DNA of 64,000 nucleotides. Origin: Melampsora larici-populina 98AG31 (Eukaryota; Basidiomycota; Pucciniomycetes; Pucciniales; Melampsoraceae). The stretch spans positions 1,435,194-1,499,193 of the forward strand of contig NW_006768775.1 of NCBI RefSeq assembly GCF_000204055.1, written 5' to 3'. Position numbers and translations under genes: made by a program. The notes beneath the pieces are model-generated. The model worked only from the letters and a program-made list of their open reading frames with translations. It was not told where the DNA came from and did no database searches. Positions 1 to 9,611 of the stretch are shown here, in pieces (positions within the stretch are counted from its first letter, which is position 1; every line of letters starts with the position of its first letter).

Positions 1-490
1 TCCCAAGCCCGTTCGGGGGTCCCCGAACGAGTTTTTTTGAAAAATTGTCTGCCCGAACCCCGACCGGGTCCCCGCCGGGGACTCGCTGGCTGGACCAAAA
101 AGGGTCCCTCACCCAGGTTTGAACACCGGACCGGGTCATTTATCGATATTGATGCCAAATACATCGAAAAAAAGTGTCCACTTGATGTTTAAATTGCACT
201 CAGGGCCTCACATCACAGCCATGGCAGTGCTGGCAAGGTTCCCATATGCTTGGTAGGGCCTCCCCTGACAATGGACTAGGTAGTTTTTACCTGTGATGGA
301 GTGTTTTAAATACATTTTTTACTCGTCGGGTACCCGGCGGATAGTATTTTTTTCGATTTCTACGCCCGACACCCGACTCGCGGGGATCCCCGATCATCGG
401 GGGTTGTAGAGCCTCCGCCCGAATCCCGGACCTATCGGGGACCCCGTCGGGTCCCCGATCGGGGGGCTGGTCCGGGGCTCAGGCTGAACC
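1..490. mobile_element. GC-rich, palindrome-dense TIR-like element, left end cut by the window
   Basis: Two GC-rich blocks (about 1-135 and 325-490) are built from many short palindromes of the type CGGGTCCCCG and CGGGGACCC, and they surround an AT-richer middle. The block at 420-490 is partly the reverse complement of the block at 1-100, as expected for subterminal inverted repeats. The right edge is placed at about 490, where GC-rich sequence gives way to the AT-rich leader before the copia reading frame. The left end is outside the window, so neither TIR nor target duplication can be confirmed. No coding capacity is seen. It probably is a non-autonomous DNA element inserted in or beside the retrotransposon leader. 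Confidence 0.45.
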
Positions 491-693
491 AAATCTATTC
501 AATTCAATACTGAAACCTTAACGATTACCCCACATTCAAACTGGATCCAATTACTGATTCAGAACCTAATCAATATCAAAATCAACCTCCCACCCTCCCG
601 TCAAACTCAACTGTCGATCCTCATACAACCGATCGTACACGAGACAACTCAACTGCCGATACTGTCCAATCTAACCAAACAGTCATCCGCACA

Positions 694-3600
694 ATGTTAT
701 CTAATGCCAATTCTTCCGTTTCTCATTCTTCGTTCCTCATTGCTCAAATACCGAAACTCAACGACACCAACCGAGTCGATTGGGTGCTGGGACTTAAGAC
801 CTATCTCAAGGGTCGCAAGCTATGGAAGCACGTCGAACGCGACACTTCCCTACCTGAAGCTGATCTCAAGGATCTGGATAAGGTAGAGCAGCTTGAGTGT
901 GAGCGTGCGTCACTGCTCAAGGTAATCTGTGCAACTGTCTCACCCACTCGTCTCCCAACCATTCGAGGAATCGAAAATCCCAAGGTAGCGTATGAACGTC
1001 TCATCGAACAAGCTACCCAGGACGATGGACTCGAGGTGGCATCTCTAATTGCAAAAGTTGCCACTACTCGATACACCAGAAGCGAAACCGTCACGACTTT
1101 TCTCGACGGCATCAGTGATCTTCACACAAAGTTAGCTGAGGCAACTGCAAGTGATAAGGACCTCAGCATAAGTGATAAGTTGTTAGCTGTATTCCTTCTA
1201 CTTAGCTTTCCTGAAGAACAGTTTGGGACTATTCGTGATCAACTATTTGGTGATCTCAAAAACCTAACGACTGCAAAAGTCTTCTCACGAATTCGAACCA
1301 AGTCAGCACTGAGCTCGGTCGACGAAACTCCCATAGCGTTAGCTGTCAACGCTCGACCACCCAGTCGCCCTCCTCAGCGCACGACTATTCCAAGGACTGA
1401 CAAGTCTCCGAACGCTCCGTGTGTTCTTTGTGAACATTGGAACTTCTCTCACACTAACGTGGTTTGTTCAAGACAAAATTGTCGTCAGCCATCAAGACCT
1501 GCCACCAACACTCATCAGTCATCAGCCAACTCACTATCAGACAATGAAAAGATAAGGCGATTCAATCAACTAGCAGCCGCAGGTGTGATAGGATTCAATG
1601 CTGAAGCGCAAGGGGCACACAATCCTCCACCTCCAGTCGAAAGCAACATCCAGACTCCGGCTTCGAGTGAAATACCCACTGCCGATTGCCAATTTGCAAC
1701 TTCTTTCAACGTAGTCGCGGAGGATGCATCAATGGAAGTTTCTCTCACCATTTCGAACAACTACCCTCCTCCCACTGAGACTCACAAAGCGACTCTGGCT
1801 GACACAGCGTGCAACCGACACATGTTTGGTGATGTGATGTTGCTAGATGACTTGAGGGATGTCAATCCAGTATGGATCAAGGTGGCTAATGATGATAAGT
1901 CTTCAAGGATTATGGCGAACAAGATGGGTACTGCGAAGCTACACGCATTCAAGCCGGATGGATCGTCCACTCTAGTTCAAATTCCCAATGTTCTGTATTC
2001 TCCCTCTCTACCTGCAAATCTAATATCAATCACTGAACTCTATGAGACAGGTTTCAAGGTAGTGGATCCGCACTATGGAACAAACACGGATGACAAGAAT
2101 ATGTACTTCTCCAACTCCAAACACATCATTCCGGCATACAAGGACTCTGGACCTGGCGGATTTTGGAAATTCTACCATTACTCGGAACCAAGTGCGTGCG
2201 CTGCAATCTCTATCAAACCGAACTTGTCTGACTTATGGCATCTCCACTTTGGCCATCTGAACAACAGAAGTACCTCATCTGTCATGGAAGATGTCCTACG
2301 ACTTAATCCTTCTCCACCGACAACTTGTGAGGCCTGCACCTTGGGCAAACAGTCAAGGAGCAGCCATTCTGGCAGCCTTCCAAGGTCTCAGGTCCCTGCT
2401 TATCGTATTCATTGCAATTTGGCCGGTCCATTTCCTTCTGCGAGTATTGGGGGTTTTCTGTATTCAATGGCTCTTATAGATGATGCAACTAGACGGAATT
2501 GGGTTATGTTACTTAAATCAAAATCTCAGGCTTTTGATGCCTTTAAACGATTCCATCTCATGTTATCTAATCAGACCTCATATAAAATCGCTGTATTTAA
2601 GACTGATAGGGGAGGGGAATTCACCAGTGCTGCGTTTACAAACTATTTGAATGAACATGGAATAATCCATGAGATGGGCCCACCTGAGAGTCCTGAACAA
2701 AATTCAGTGGTAGAACGATTCAACCGCACTATCTCGAGCCGTCTCCGGTCGCAGCTAATCCATGGCAACTTGCCTGTTCGTCTCTGGGGTGAAGTAATGA
2801 TGGCGACGTCCTTCGTATTAAACTTGTGCCCATCTAAGTCAATTTGCTTCTCATGTCCTGAGTATGCATGGCAAACCAATGCTCTTAAGATCAAATCGCC
2901 TAATCTTCCGTACAATCGTCTAAGGGTAATTGGATGCCTAGCTTACACTATTCCACCTGGCCATCACCACAAGCTTCAATCAAGATCAATCAGAACAATA
3001 ATGGTTGGTTACGAGAAATACTCTAACGCATATCGCCTTTGGGATCCGAAGTCAAACCGAATCATGGTGTCAAATGATGTAGTGTTCAATGAGCATGAGT
3101 TTCCCTTACGCCGTCTTGATGTTGAATTCACCAAAGAACTTACTGTGTTGAATGAGGATAACTGGGATGAGATGTGGGAAACAGCGTGTGTCAACAACAA
3201 CAAATCCGATCAAGTGAACAAATTTCTTGGAATACCAAATCAGCAAAATGAATCACCACCCCCTCCACGGCGTTCCCAACGACAACCTCAGCCTGTTGAA
3301 CGATTGGGTGATCTAGTCGGATATCATACAATTGCCGAAACATATCAATGTTATCATAGCCAAGTTGATGATGGACCTGAAAATGATGAGCCTTCGTACT
3401 CAAAAGCCATGAATGGTCCAAACCGTGAGGACTGGCTAAAGGCAATGGCTGAAGAATTCACGTCACTACAGCAACATTCTGTGGGACACTTGGTAGAACC
3501 TCCTCCTGATGCCAACATCTTACCTGGAATGTGGAGGCTCAAACGAAAACGCGATGAATTTTCCCGCATAACCAAGTACAAAGCTCGTTGGGTGGCTGGC

Positions 3601-4956
3601 GGCAATCATCAGATCAAGGGAGTTGATTTTGATTTGACCTATGCATCAGTGGGGATGACCGACACGCTCAGAACTCTATACTCTCTATCTGCGAAGGATG
3701 ACCTTGAGATGGAACAATTCGACATCAAAACAGCATTTCTGAACGGTTCAATCAAACACAAAGTGTATGTTTGTCAAGTAACTGGGTTCCGTGATCAGGA
3801 TAAGCCAAAACACGTAATGATGCTGGATCAATCGTTATATGGAACGTGCCAAGCCCATCGAGAGTTCAATGATGATCTTGACATCAAGATGAAAAGAATT
3901 GGGTTTGTGGTATGTCCTGTGGACAATTCATTGTACACTCTCAGGAAACAATTGTCTTTTGTCCATGTACATATGCATGTCGACGACGGAATGACTTTCT
4001 CAAATGATAGAAATCTTCTCAATCACTTCAAAGAACAACTCTCAACATTTTACAAATTCTGTTGGAACACCAATCCTACTCTACATCTCGGCATTCACAT
4101 AACTCGTGACAGAAAACAACATACAATCACACTTGATCAATCACACTACTGTGAATCTATGCTTGACCGATTTGGTATGTCCAATTGCAACGGAGTGAAG
4201 ACGCCCCTCCCTCAAAATCTCAAACTCTCAACGCCGACAATTGAAGATTCGACTGAAATTGAGAATTATCGGGCTGCTGTCGGAATGCTGAATTTCCTAT
4301 CGGTACAAACCCGTCCTGACATAGCGTTTGCTGTTGGTTACCTGGCTAGATTCAACTCACGACACAATGACGCACACTGGGCTGCAGTAAAGCACCTACT
4401 CCGATATGTGAAGTGGACTATTCATTTCAATTTAACATTTGGTGAACACAAGGCAAAGGATAAAGTGGTTGAAGGATATGCGGATGCGGATTATGCTGGT
4501 GACATTGATACTCGTAGATCTACAACAGGTTTTGTTTTTTTGGTTCATGGTTCTTTAGTTTCCTGGAAAAGTCGAAGACAACAATCGGTGACAGTATCCA
4601 CGACTGAAGCTGAATACTTGGCTATTGGAGATTGTGCCAAACATGGTCATTGGTTATGTCGTCTACTCGAATACCTACTCCAACAACCACCAATATATGT
4701 TTCAATCTCTCTACCTATTTCGAATGACAATCAGGGTGCTGTTTTCCTATGTAATGAGGCATCTGTAAATAACAAATCGAAACACATTGACATACGGCAT
4801 CACTTCATTAGGGAATTGACAAGGGAAGGCAGAATCACAGTTTCTCACGTTTCAACGAAAGCAATGCCTGCAGATTCATTAACAAAGTCAGTTGGACCAA
4901 ACATATTGTTGGAAAGTTATAATCAGCTTGGAATATATGAGATAAAAAGGTGTTGA
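694..4956 (+). CDS. Ty1/copia retrotransposon Gag-Pol polyprotein, uninterrupted 1420 aa
   Basis: Single open frame in copia order. The N-terminal gag-like region (about 1-250) is followed by a cysteine cluster near residue 245. A protease-like ADTACNRHM motif lies near 368. The integrase has an HxH/CxxC zinc-binding region (about 515-555) and a DDE core with acidic residues in LIDDATRRN (about 594), KTDRGGEF (about 637) and PEQNSVVERF (about 672). Reverse transcriptase shows FDIKTAFLNG (about 1008) and HVDDG (about 1095). RNase H shows YADADYAGD (about 1262) and STTEAEYLA (about 1302). The frame has no stop or shift, so the copy is fairly young. Some motifs are off consensus: LYGTCQAH replaces the usual LYGLKQ, and the protease triad reads DTA, so activity is uncertain. 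No 5' LTR is visible in the window. A 3' LTR follows the stop. Confidence 0.93.
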   Translation: MLSNANSSVSHSSFLIAQIPKLNDTNRVDWVLGLKTYLKGRKLWKHVERDTSLPEADLKDLDKVEQLECERASLLKVICATVSPTRLPTIRGIENPKVAYERLIEQATQDDGLEVASLIAKVATTRYTRSETVTTFLDGISDLHTKLAEATASDKDLSISDKLLAVFLLLSFPEEQFGTIRDQLFGDLKNLTTAKVFSRIRTKSALSSVDETPIALAVNARPPSRPPQRTTIPRTDKSPNAPCVLCEHWNFSHTNVVCSRQNCRQPSRPATNTHQSSANSLSDNEKIRRFNQLAAAGVIGFNAEAQGAHNPPPPVESNIQTPASSEIPTADCQFATSFNVVAEDASMEVSLTISNNYPPPTETHKATLADTACNRHMFGDVMLLDDLRDVNPVWIKVANDDKSSRIMANKMGTAKLHAFKPDGSSTLVQIPNVLYSPSLPANLISITELYETGFKVVDPHYGTNTDDKNMYFSNSKHIIPAYKDSGPGGFWKFYHYSEPSACAAISIKPNLSDLWHLHFGHLNNRSTSSVMEDVLRLNPSPPTTCEACTLGKQSRSSHSGSLPRSQVPAYRIHCNLAGPFPSASIGGFLYSMALIDDATRRNWVMLLKSKSQAFDAFKRFHLMLSNQTSYKIAVFKTDRGGEFTSAAFTNYLNEHGIIHEMGPPESPEQNSVVERFNRTISSRLRSQLIHGNLPVRLWGEVMMATSFVLNLCPSKSICFSCPEYAWQTNALKIKSPNLPYNRLRVIGCLAYTIPPGHHHKLQSRSIRTIMVGYEKYSNAYRLWDPKSNRIMVSNDVVFNEHEFPLRRLDVEFTKELTVLNEDNWDEMWETACVNNNKSDQVNKFLGIPNQQNESPPPPRRSQRQPQPVERLGDLVGYHTIAETYQCYHSQVDDGPENDEPSYSKAMNGPNREDWLKAMAEEFTSLQQHSVGHLVEPPPDANILPGMWRLKRKRDEFSRITKYKARWVAGGNHQIKGVDFDLTYASVGMTDTLRTLYSLSAKDDLEMEQFDIKTAFLNGSIKHKVYVCQVTGFRDQDKPKHVMMLDQSLYGTCQAHREFNDDLDIKMKRIGFVVCPVDNSLYTLRKQLSFVHVHMHVDDGMTFSNDRNLLNHFKEQLSTFYKFCWNTNPTLHLGIHITRDRKQHTITLDQSHYCESMLDRFGMSNCNGVKTPLPQNLKLSTPTIEDSTEIENYRAAVGMLNFLSVQTRPDIAFAVGYLARFNSRHNDAHWAAVKHLLRYVKWTIHFNLTFGEHKAKDKVVEGYADADYAGDIDTRRSTTGFVFLVHGSLVSWKSRRQQSVTVSTTEAEYLAIGDCAKHGHWLCRLLEYLLQQPPIYVSISLPISNDNQGAVFLCNEASVNNKSKHIDIRHHFIRELTREGRITVSHVSTKAMPADSLTKSVGPNILLESYNQLGIYEIKRC

Positions 4957-4967
4957 GCAGGAGGGGC
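4957..4967 (+). other. polypurine tract of the copia element
   Basis: A purine-rich run (AGCAGGAGGGG) lies just after the polyprotein stop and directly before TGTTGGAATA. This is the normal position of the plus-strand primer in LTR retrotransposons. Confidence 0.7.
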
Positions 4968-5572
4968 TGTTGGAATAAACTCATGTCACGTAACAGTTCA
5001 TTTAATTACAAGTTAACAATCTAATGACCATTACATATGTTTAAGATATTTACTCAAACCTTTTGTACCAAACTATAACCTAACCATGACTTGTATCACA
5101 TTTTCTATTTCATACCTTGTTGTTCGAAAACTTTCTTCTTCTTTCCTCATCAGTTTAGAAAGTTTTCTTCTCACAACTTCTTATCATAAAACACTCACTC
5201 CGGCAAGGGTGCCACTATACTATACTGGTATGAGTATAGTTGGGTATAGTATAGTTTAAATTGTACTATACTATACTCAGTATAGTATAGTTGAAACTAT
5301 ACTCAGTATAGTATCAATTGATCAACTACACATGGACAAGGGTTACACAAGTTTTCCATCAGCATGTTCAACTATACTGCACAGTATAGTATAGTATAGA
5401 TGAGTATAGTTGCACTATACTATACCGAGTATAGTTTAAGTACTGTATAGTTGAACTATACTATACCAAGTATAGTCACAGTATAGTATAGTATAGTATA
5501 GTGGCAGCCTTGACTCCGGTCTTCCAGATCTCCTTTCCTGTTTACTGATAAGTTTGTTGTTGGATCTGATCA
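4968..5572 (+). mobile_element. 3' LTR of the copia element, interrupted by a nested TIR element
   Basis: The segment begins TGTTGGAA immediately after the polypurine tract, as copia LTRs do. It is split at 5204-5512 by a 309-bp TIR element; without that insertion it is about 290 bp. The right end is tentatively put at a CA dinucleotide near 5572, but no partner LTR is in the window for comparison, so this end is uncertain by tens of bases. Confidence 0.55.
5204..5512. mobile_element. 309-bp MITE-like element made of AGTATAGT repeats, with 7-bp target duplication
   Basis: The terminal inverted repeats are 21 bp with one mismatch: CAAGGGTGCCACTATACTATA on the left against the complement of the right end, which reads CAAGGCTGCC at the matching position. 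The element is flanked on both sides by ACTCCGG (5197-5203 and 5513-5519), a 7-bp target-site duplication. The interior is almost entirely alternating AGTATAGT/ACTATACT repeats that can fold back. It has no coding capacity. It sits inside the copia LTR and is therefore younger than the retrotransposon. A second copy begins near 63943. Confidence 0.85.
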
Positions 5573-6330
5573 GGAATCAAAGATTCCTTTATCATCAATG
5601 AATGATATCAATGATCTTGAAAGATCTCGAGTCAAAAGTTCTTTCCAGGATAATTTAGACAATTTAGAGCTTAGCCAGAACTTTGATTTGACAGAAGAGT
5701 CTTATCATCATGATCTTCAAACGTCGATTCAACAACATAGAGCTTTTCCATCTCCAACCCAGTCCAGCAGTATTGTAAGCGCTTGAAGCACTCACAGAAG
5801 ACGTGCCAAACATCCGAAATCATTTAATATTGATATCAAACAAAATTCAAGGTCCACCTCAACCTCAGCGAGCGATGTACACAACCTCTTAGCCTCTCAA
5901 ATGCCCACACGTGAAGAAAAAGCCGAGAGGACCCAGCTTGAGAAGGATTGATGGAGGTTTGAGGACCAGTATATGCAGGCTGAACAAGACACACGACAAG
6001 AAGAGCTCAAAACGCAAGCAAAACTGGCTGATGCAGTCTCTCATCACCTTTCAGGAGGAGATGATGGTTTACAAGATGCAGAACGTTCGGAACGCGCTCA
6101 TTTAAAAATGGAACAAGATCGAGTTCAACTCGAACTTGCAAGATCTCATTTGGCTCGTAGTCGAGAAGATTTGATCACGGCAAGGAGTGATTGGAAACTG
6201 GCAATGTTAGCCAAGTACAAGGCCTTAGGTTTTTCAATCAAAGAAGCTCAAAAACAAGTACGAGAGGACAAAGAGGAAATGCAAAGTAAGTTATGCACCT
6301 TGTTCTGTGATGATCTTACCTAATCAACTG
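5573..6330 (+). pseudogene. Coding remnant with a charged, coiled-coil-like tail
   Basis: Two open stretches in the same frame, 5598-5786 and 5973-6323, are separated by stops at and after 5784. The second translates as a Glu/Arg/Lys-rich helical segment (QDRVQLELARSHLARSRED and onward) like the C-terminal tail of SANT/NAM-like proteins that accompany some transposons; that resemblance is only an impression. A donor-like GTAAGT follows near 6287. Without splicing or homology evidence it is best taken as a decayed gene. Confidence 0.3.
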
Positions 6331-6639
6331 AATTTAACTCACCCCTGAACTGTTCAATCGTTCTCATAGGGGATCTTGAAGATACATCTCAAGGAGCAAA
6401 ATGACCTGTACGTTGGTGATCCAGGTCATTTTGGAGAGACTTGGCCTTCAATGTTTACACACGCTTTTTATTTGATAAATATCTTTTTGGCTCAACTTTG
6501 GGTAAAACATTTGACAGTCTCAGAATGTCTTATTTTTGTTACGATGGGCTCTTTACAAAAATGAAAAATCTTTACATCCCAAAGAATTAAACTTGTTTTT
6601 CTATTTTCTTTTGAATTTGGTCCGTGATAAACTGGTTAT

Positions 6640-7640
6640 CGATGTCTAAGTCACAGGGGCCAAAATAGATACTCACATACATTTGAGTGTTGTAGACTTG
6701 TGGGAATTCTCCAAAAAAGATTCATTTTCTTCCAGATTGATTCAATTCACAATCTTGGTTGTGTTCAGGTGATCAGCCTGTGGTGCTCATATTTTACTTG
6801 ACATTTGTTGAGAAGGCTCATTTCCATCTTGGATGGGCAATAACTGATTCCTGATGAGTACTCAGGATCAGCTCATGGGTCACTGGATACTCAGCAATTT
6901 TTTCAAAATGAAGATGAGAACATGTACTATACCTTCCTGAGGCTTCATTTTTCAGTGAAGAAGCCTGCACAGGGGTGTCCCATTTGAGCTGCTCAGCAAA
7001 TACTCAGTAGCATCCCCTGACTGGATCACTGATGGGCCGGACTTTCCTCAGACTTCCTTGCTAAGGAATGAAGCCTGATAGAAGCGCCATCCCATCTGCT
7101 CAGTTCATCTCAGCTGCTCAGCTAATCCTCAGTGATATCCTGGATAACGTTTTTCACACTGAGGGGCTGAGATAAACTGAGCAGCCCCTCAGCCAATACT
7201 CAGTGACATCCTTTGGCTCCTTCTGATCCGGCCAGGAATGCCCCTGAGGACTAGCTTAACAGCCCCTCAGCCAATGAGCAGTGAAATCCTCCGGATCCTT
7301 TTGATCTCAGGAATGCCCCTGAGGAATAGCTGAGCAGCTCAGTTGAACAAGCAGAAGGGCCTCAGGCTTCATTCCGGAGCCATGAAGCTTGAGGCAATCT
7401 TGGCGCTCTGTGATCCGTCTGGGGGATGCTTCAGAGACTTAGCTAAGGGAATACTCAGTTCAGCTCAGCCCCTAAGCTATACATTAGTGGCATCCCTTGG
7501 AACTTATTGAACCAGGGAATGCCGCTCAGGATCAGCTGAGCAGATGGATCAGCCCTTCCTCAGACTTCTTTGCTCAGAAATAAAGGCTGAGGAAGGCTTA
7601 GTTTGTCTGCTCAGTTCCTGATGATCACGTAATCAGCTGA
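6640..7640. repeat. Diverged direct repeats rich in CTCAGC/GCTGAG
   Basis: About 1 kb dense in CTCAG, GCTGAG and AGCAGCCCCTCAG words. A module of the form CTCAGTGACATCC plus CAGGAATGCCCCTGAGG recurs about every 80-100 bp; clear copies are near 7001, 7130, 7195, 7275 and 7485. The copies are well diverged. No reading frame is maintained. Confidence 0.5.
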
Positions 7641-8031
7641 CAAGCAGAAAGAAAAGGGAAACAAATTGGAAACAAACTGGAAACAAATGGGAAACAAATG
7701 GGAACAAAACAGGAACATTTCAACACTCACATAGTTGTGAGCATCAATTTTTGCCCCTGTGAGTAGCACTCTGTTGGATCAGGAATACTGTGATGAGAAC
7801 AGTACTTTTTTTTTCTTTTTTTCTTTTGATTTTGGTCTGGAATGAACTTAGAAATGCAAAAACTGTTCTTTTGCTTTTGCTTATAATCGCTTGCTCCAAT
7901 CAAATGCAAGATGTTTTAATAGTTTAAAATCAAAATACTACTTCAATTGCAAACTTGTGATAACTACCAGACTTTGGAGGTAAGCAAACACTATGGAATC
8001 ACGAACACCATGATTTTGAGATGAGAAACAA
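7641..8031. other. Spacer without a recognisable gene
   Basis: AT-rich sequence with a short run of direct repeats of the type GGAAACAAA near 7656-7710 and a T-rich tract near 7805. Nothing else is recognised. Confidence 0.5.
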
Positions 8032-9123
8032 CTATAAGGAGTCACAAAAGAAACGAAATACACGCATTGGAGTGTCATCATCTTCATCTTGCAGTATTTC
8101 ATCCAAGATGTAAGGATCATCGGGGTCCACCGGACTGTTTATGTTATAAGTGACTTGATCCAATAAGAAGTTGTTCAAAATGCAACAGGCTGATATCCAC
8201 ACATTCAAACGCTTTACAGACTGCTTGTTCTTTGATGATAATTGTAAGTCTTTCAGAGACTGCCACCGTGATTTCAGCATACCATTACAGTGTTCAATCG
8301 CCACACGCCATTCACTCAAAAGCTTGTTAAAAGCCATCTTCTTGGGTGTCAGAGGAATTCCGCCAACTCATTTGAAGGCAGGAATGATGAATGAGCACGA
8401 TCTGTAACCTGAATCAGCCAGGAGATACTCTCCTTCAAAAAAAAAGGCCATTGGTTCTGACCAAATCCGACAGAGCCCATCCAAACATTTGACACCAAGA
8501 GTTGTCAGTGAATCAAATCCAAAGAACTGATAGACATTTGAACATACCGAAGATGTACGCATGACTCGCTGGACATCAACACTGCCACACCACCCATGGC
8601 GAGCAAACATAATCCTGCGCTTGTGATTGCATACCAGCATTGAGTTCACTGCATAAATATTTTTTTGAGTCCAATAGTCCTCTTTGCATTTGGGAGGACC
8701 AAATGCAAGAGGTATCAATGTACCATTGACAAAGCCAACACAGCCTTTGAAAGGACTGTTTGCGCCAACAGCTTTTCGCGTGGTCAGACGCTCCTTGGAT
8801 GAAGGCCAAGACAGATATTTTTGTTCCATCCAAACAATAGCAACCACACATCTCCATGTAAACTTCTCAACGCTCCCATCTGAAACGACCAAAAGTTGAA
8901 GTCAGCAAACAGATTGCTTGTTGGTGTACATACAAGCTCACGAGAAATTCCAAAAAGATGAGCTAGAACACCAAAGCCCCCCCCCATTTCCAGACAGTCC
9001 AAGAGTGGCCAGAGTGACCAGGAGTGGAAGCTTGATTGGGGCCTGCGGACAGTGGGATTGATTCTGGAATACATCACAGGTCGCAATCTTGTTAAGCAAA
9101 GTTAAGTAGCAGGAACGACTCAT
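8032..9123 (-). pseudogene. PIF/Harbinger (DDE superfamily 4) transposase relic
   Basis: Read from 9123 downward: an N-terminal block (CPQAPIKLPLLV), then a HARBI1-like block (LAHLFGISREL), a probable 50-nt intron near 8884-8932, then a DDE domain with GCVGF-NGTLIPL, AVNSMLVC, RVMRTS, YLLADSGYRSC and AIEHC-GMLKSRW. Three lesions are visible: a frameshift at the C-run near 8979-8987, an in-frame stop at 8368-8370, and replacement of the first catalytic aspartate by Asn in the usual DGT motif (here NGT). The other acidic residues (ADSGY and IEHC) remain. It is therefore an inactive copy. It may be related to the source of transposase for the Harbinger-type element at 22249-23135, but that link is only inferred. 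Confidence 0.8.
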
Positions 9124-9449
9124 TTGTGCCTAGTGATGCATACACTGGTAAGTCACAAACGCCTAGACGACATGATACCTGTTAAATTTCGATTCCAATA
9201 TTAACATCCTATAATCTCTTAACAACCATTTCCGCATTGGTCATAGTATCTTACATTTCCTTTTCTTCTCCTCAACATCAATTCACATGTTTTACTTGTC
9301 CCAAAGCAGCGCATGAGAGACGCAATCCTGATATATACCTAACCTATGTCTAAAAGAACTACTGCCATATAAAAAGCCATTGTTTGTGCTACATTATTGT
9401 TTTTCCTCACTCAAACATTGTCATCTTTTATCGTGCCACCTTCCAACAG

Positions 9450-9611
9450 GTGATTAGTTCTTTCCATCACTCCCTAGTGATCTCTTAGCCAAAGCGCTCT
9501 TCTTAATCACTAACTCGTGATTCTTATCAGGTGATTAGTTTTTTCCATCACTCCCTAGTGATCTCTTAGCCATAGCGCTCTTCTTAATCACCAACTCGTG
9601 ATTCTTATCAG
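9450..9611. repeat. 81-bp tandem duplication, two copies
   Basis: Units 9450-9530 and 9531-9611 differ at only a few positions. Each begins GTGATTAGTT and ends ATTCTTATCAG. Each unit has short internal inverted words (ATCACTCCCTAGTGAT). No gene is associated. Confidence 0.8.

Noticed and set aside
5204..5512. Calling the AGTATAGT stretch a simple satellite
   Set aside because: It has defined inverted ends and a perfect 7-bp flanking duplication, so it is a transposed element.
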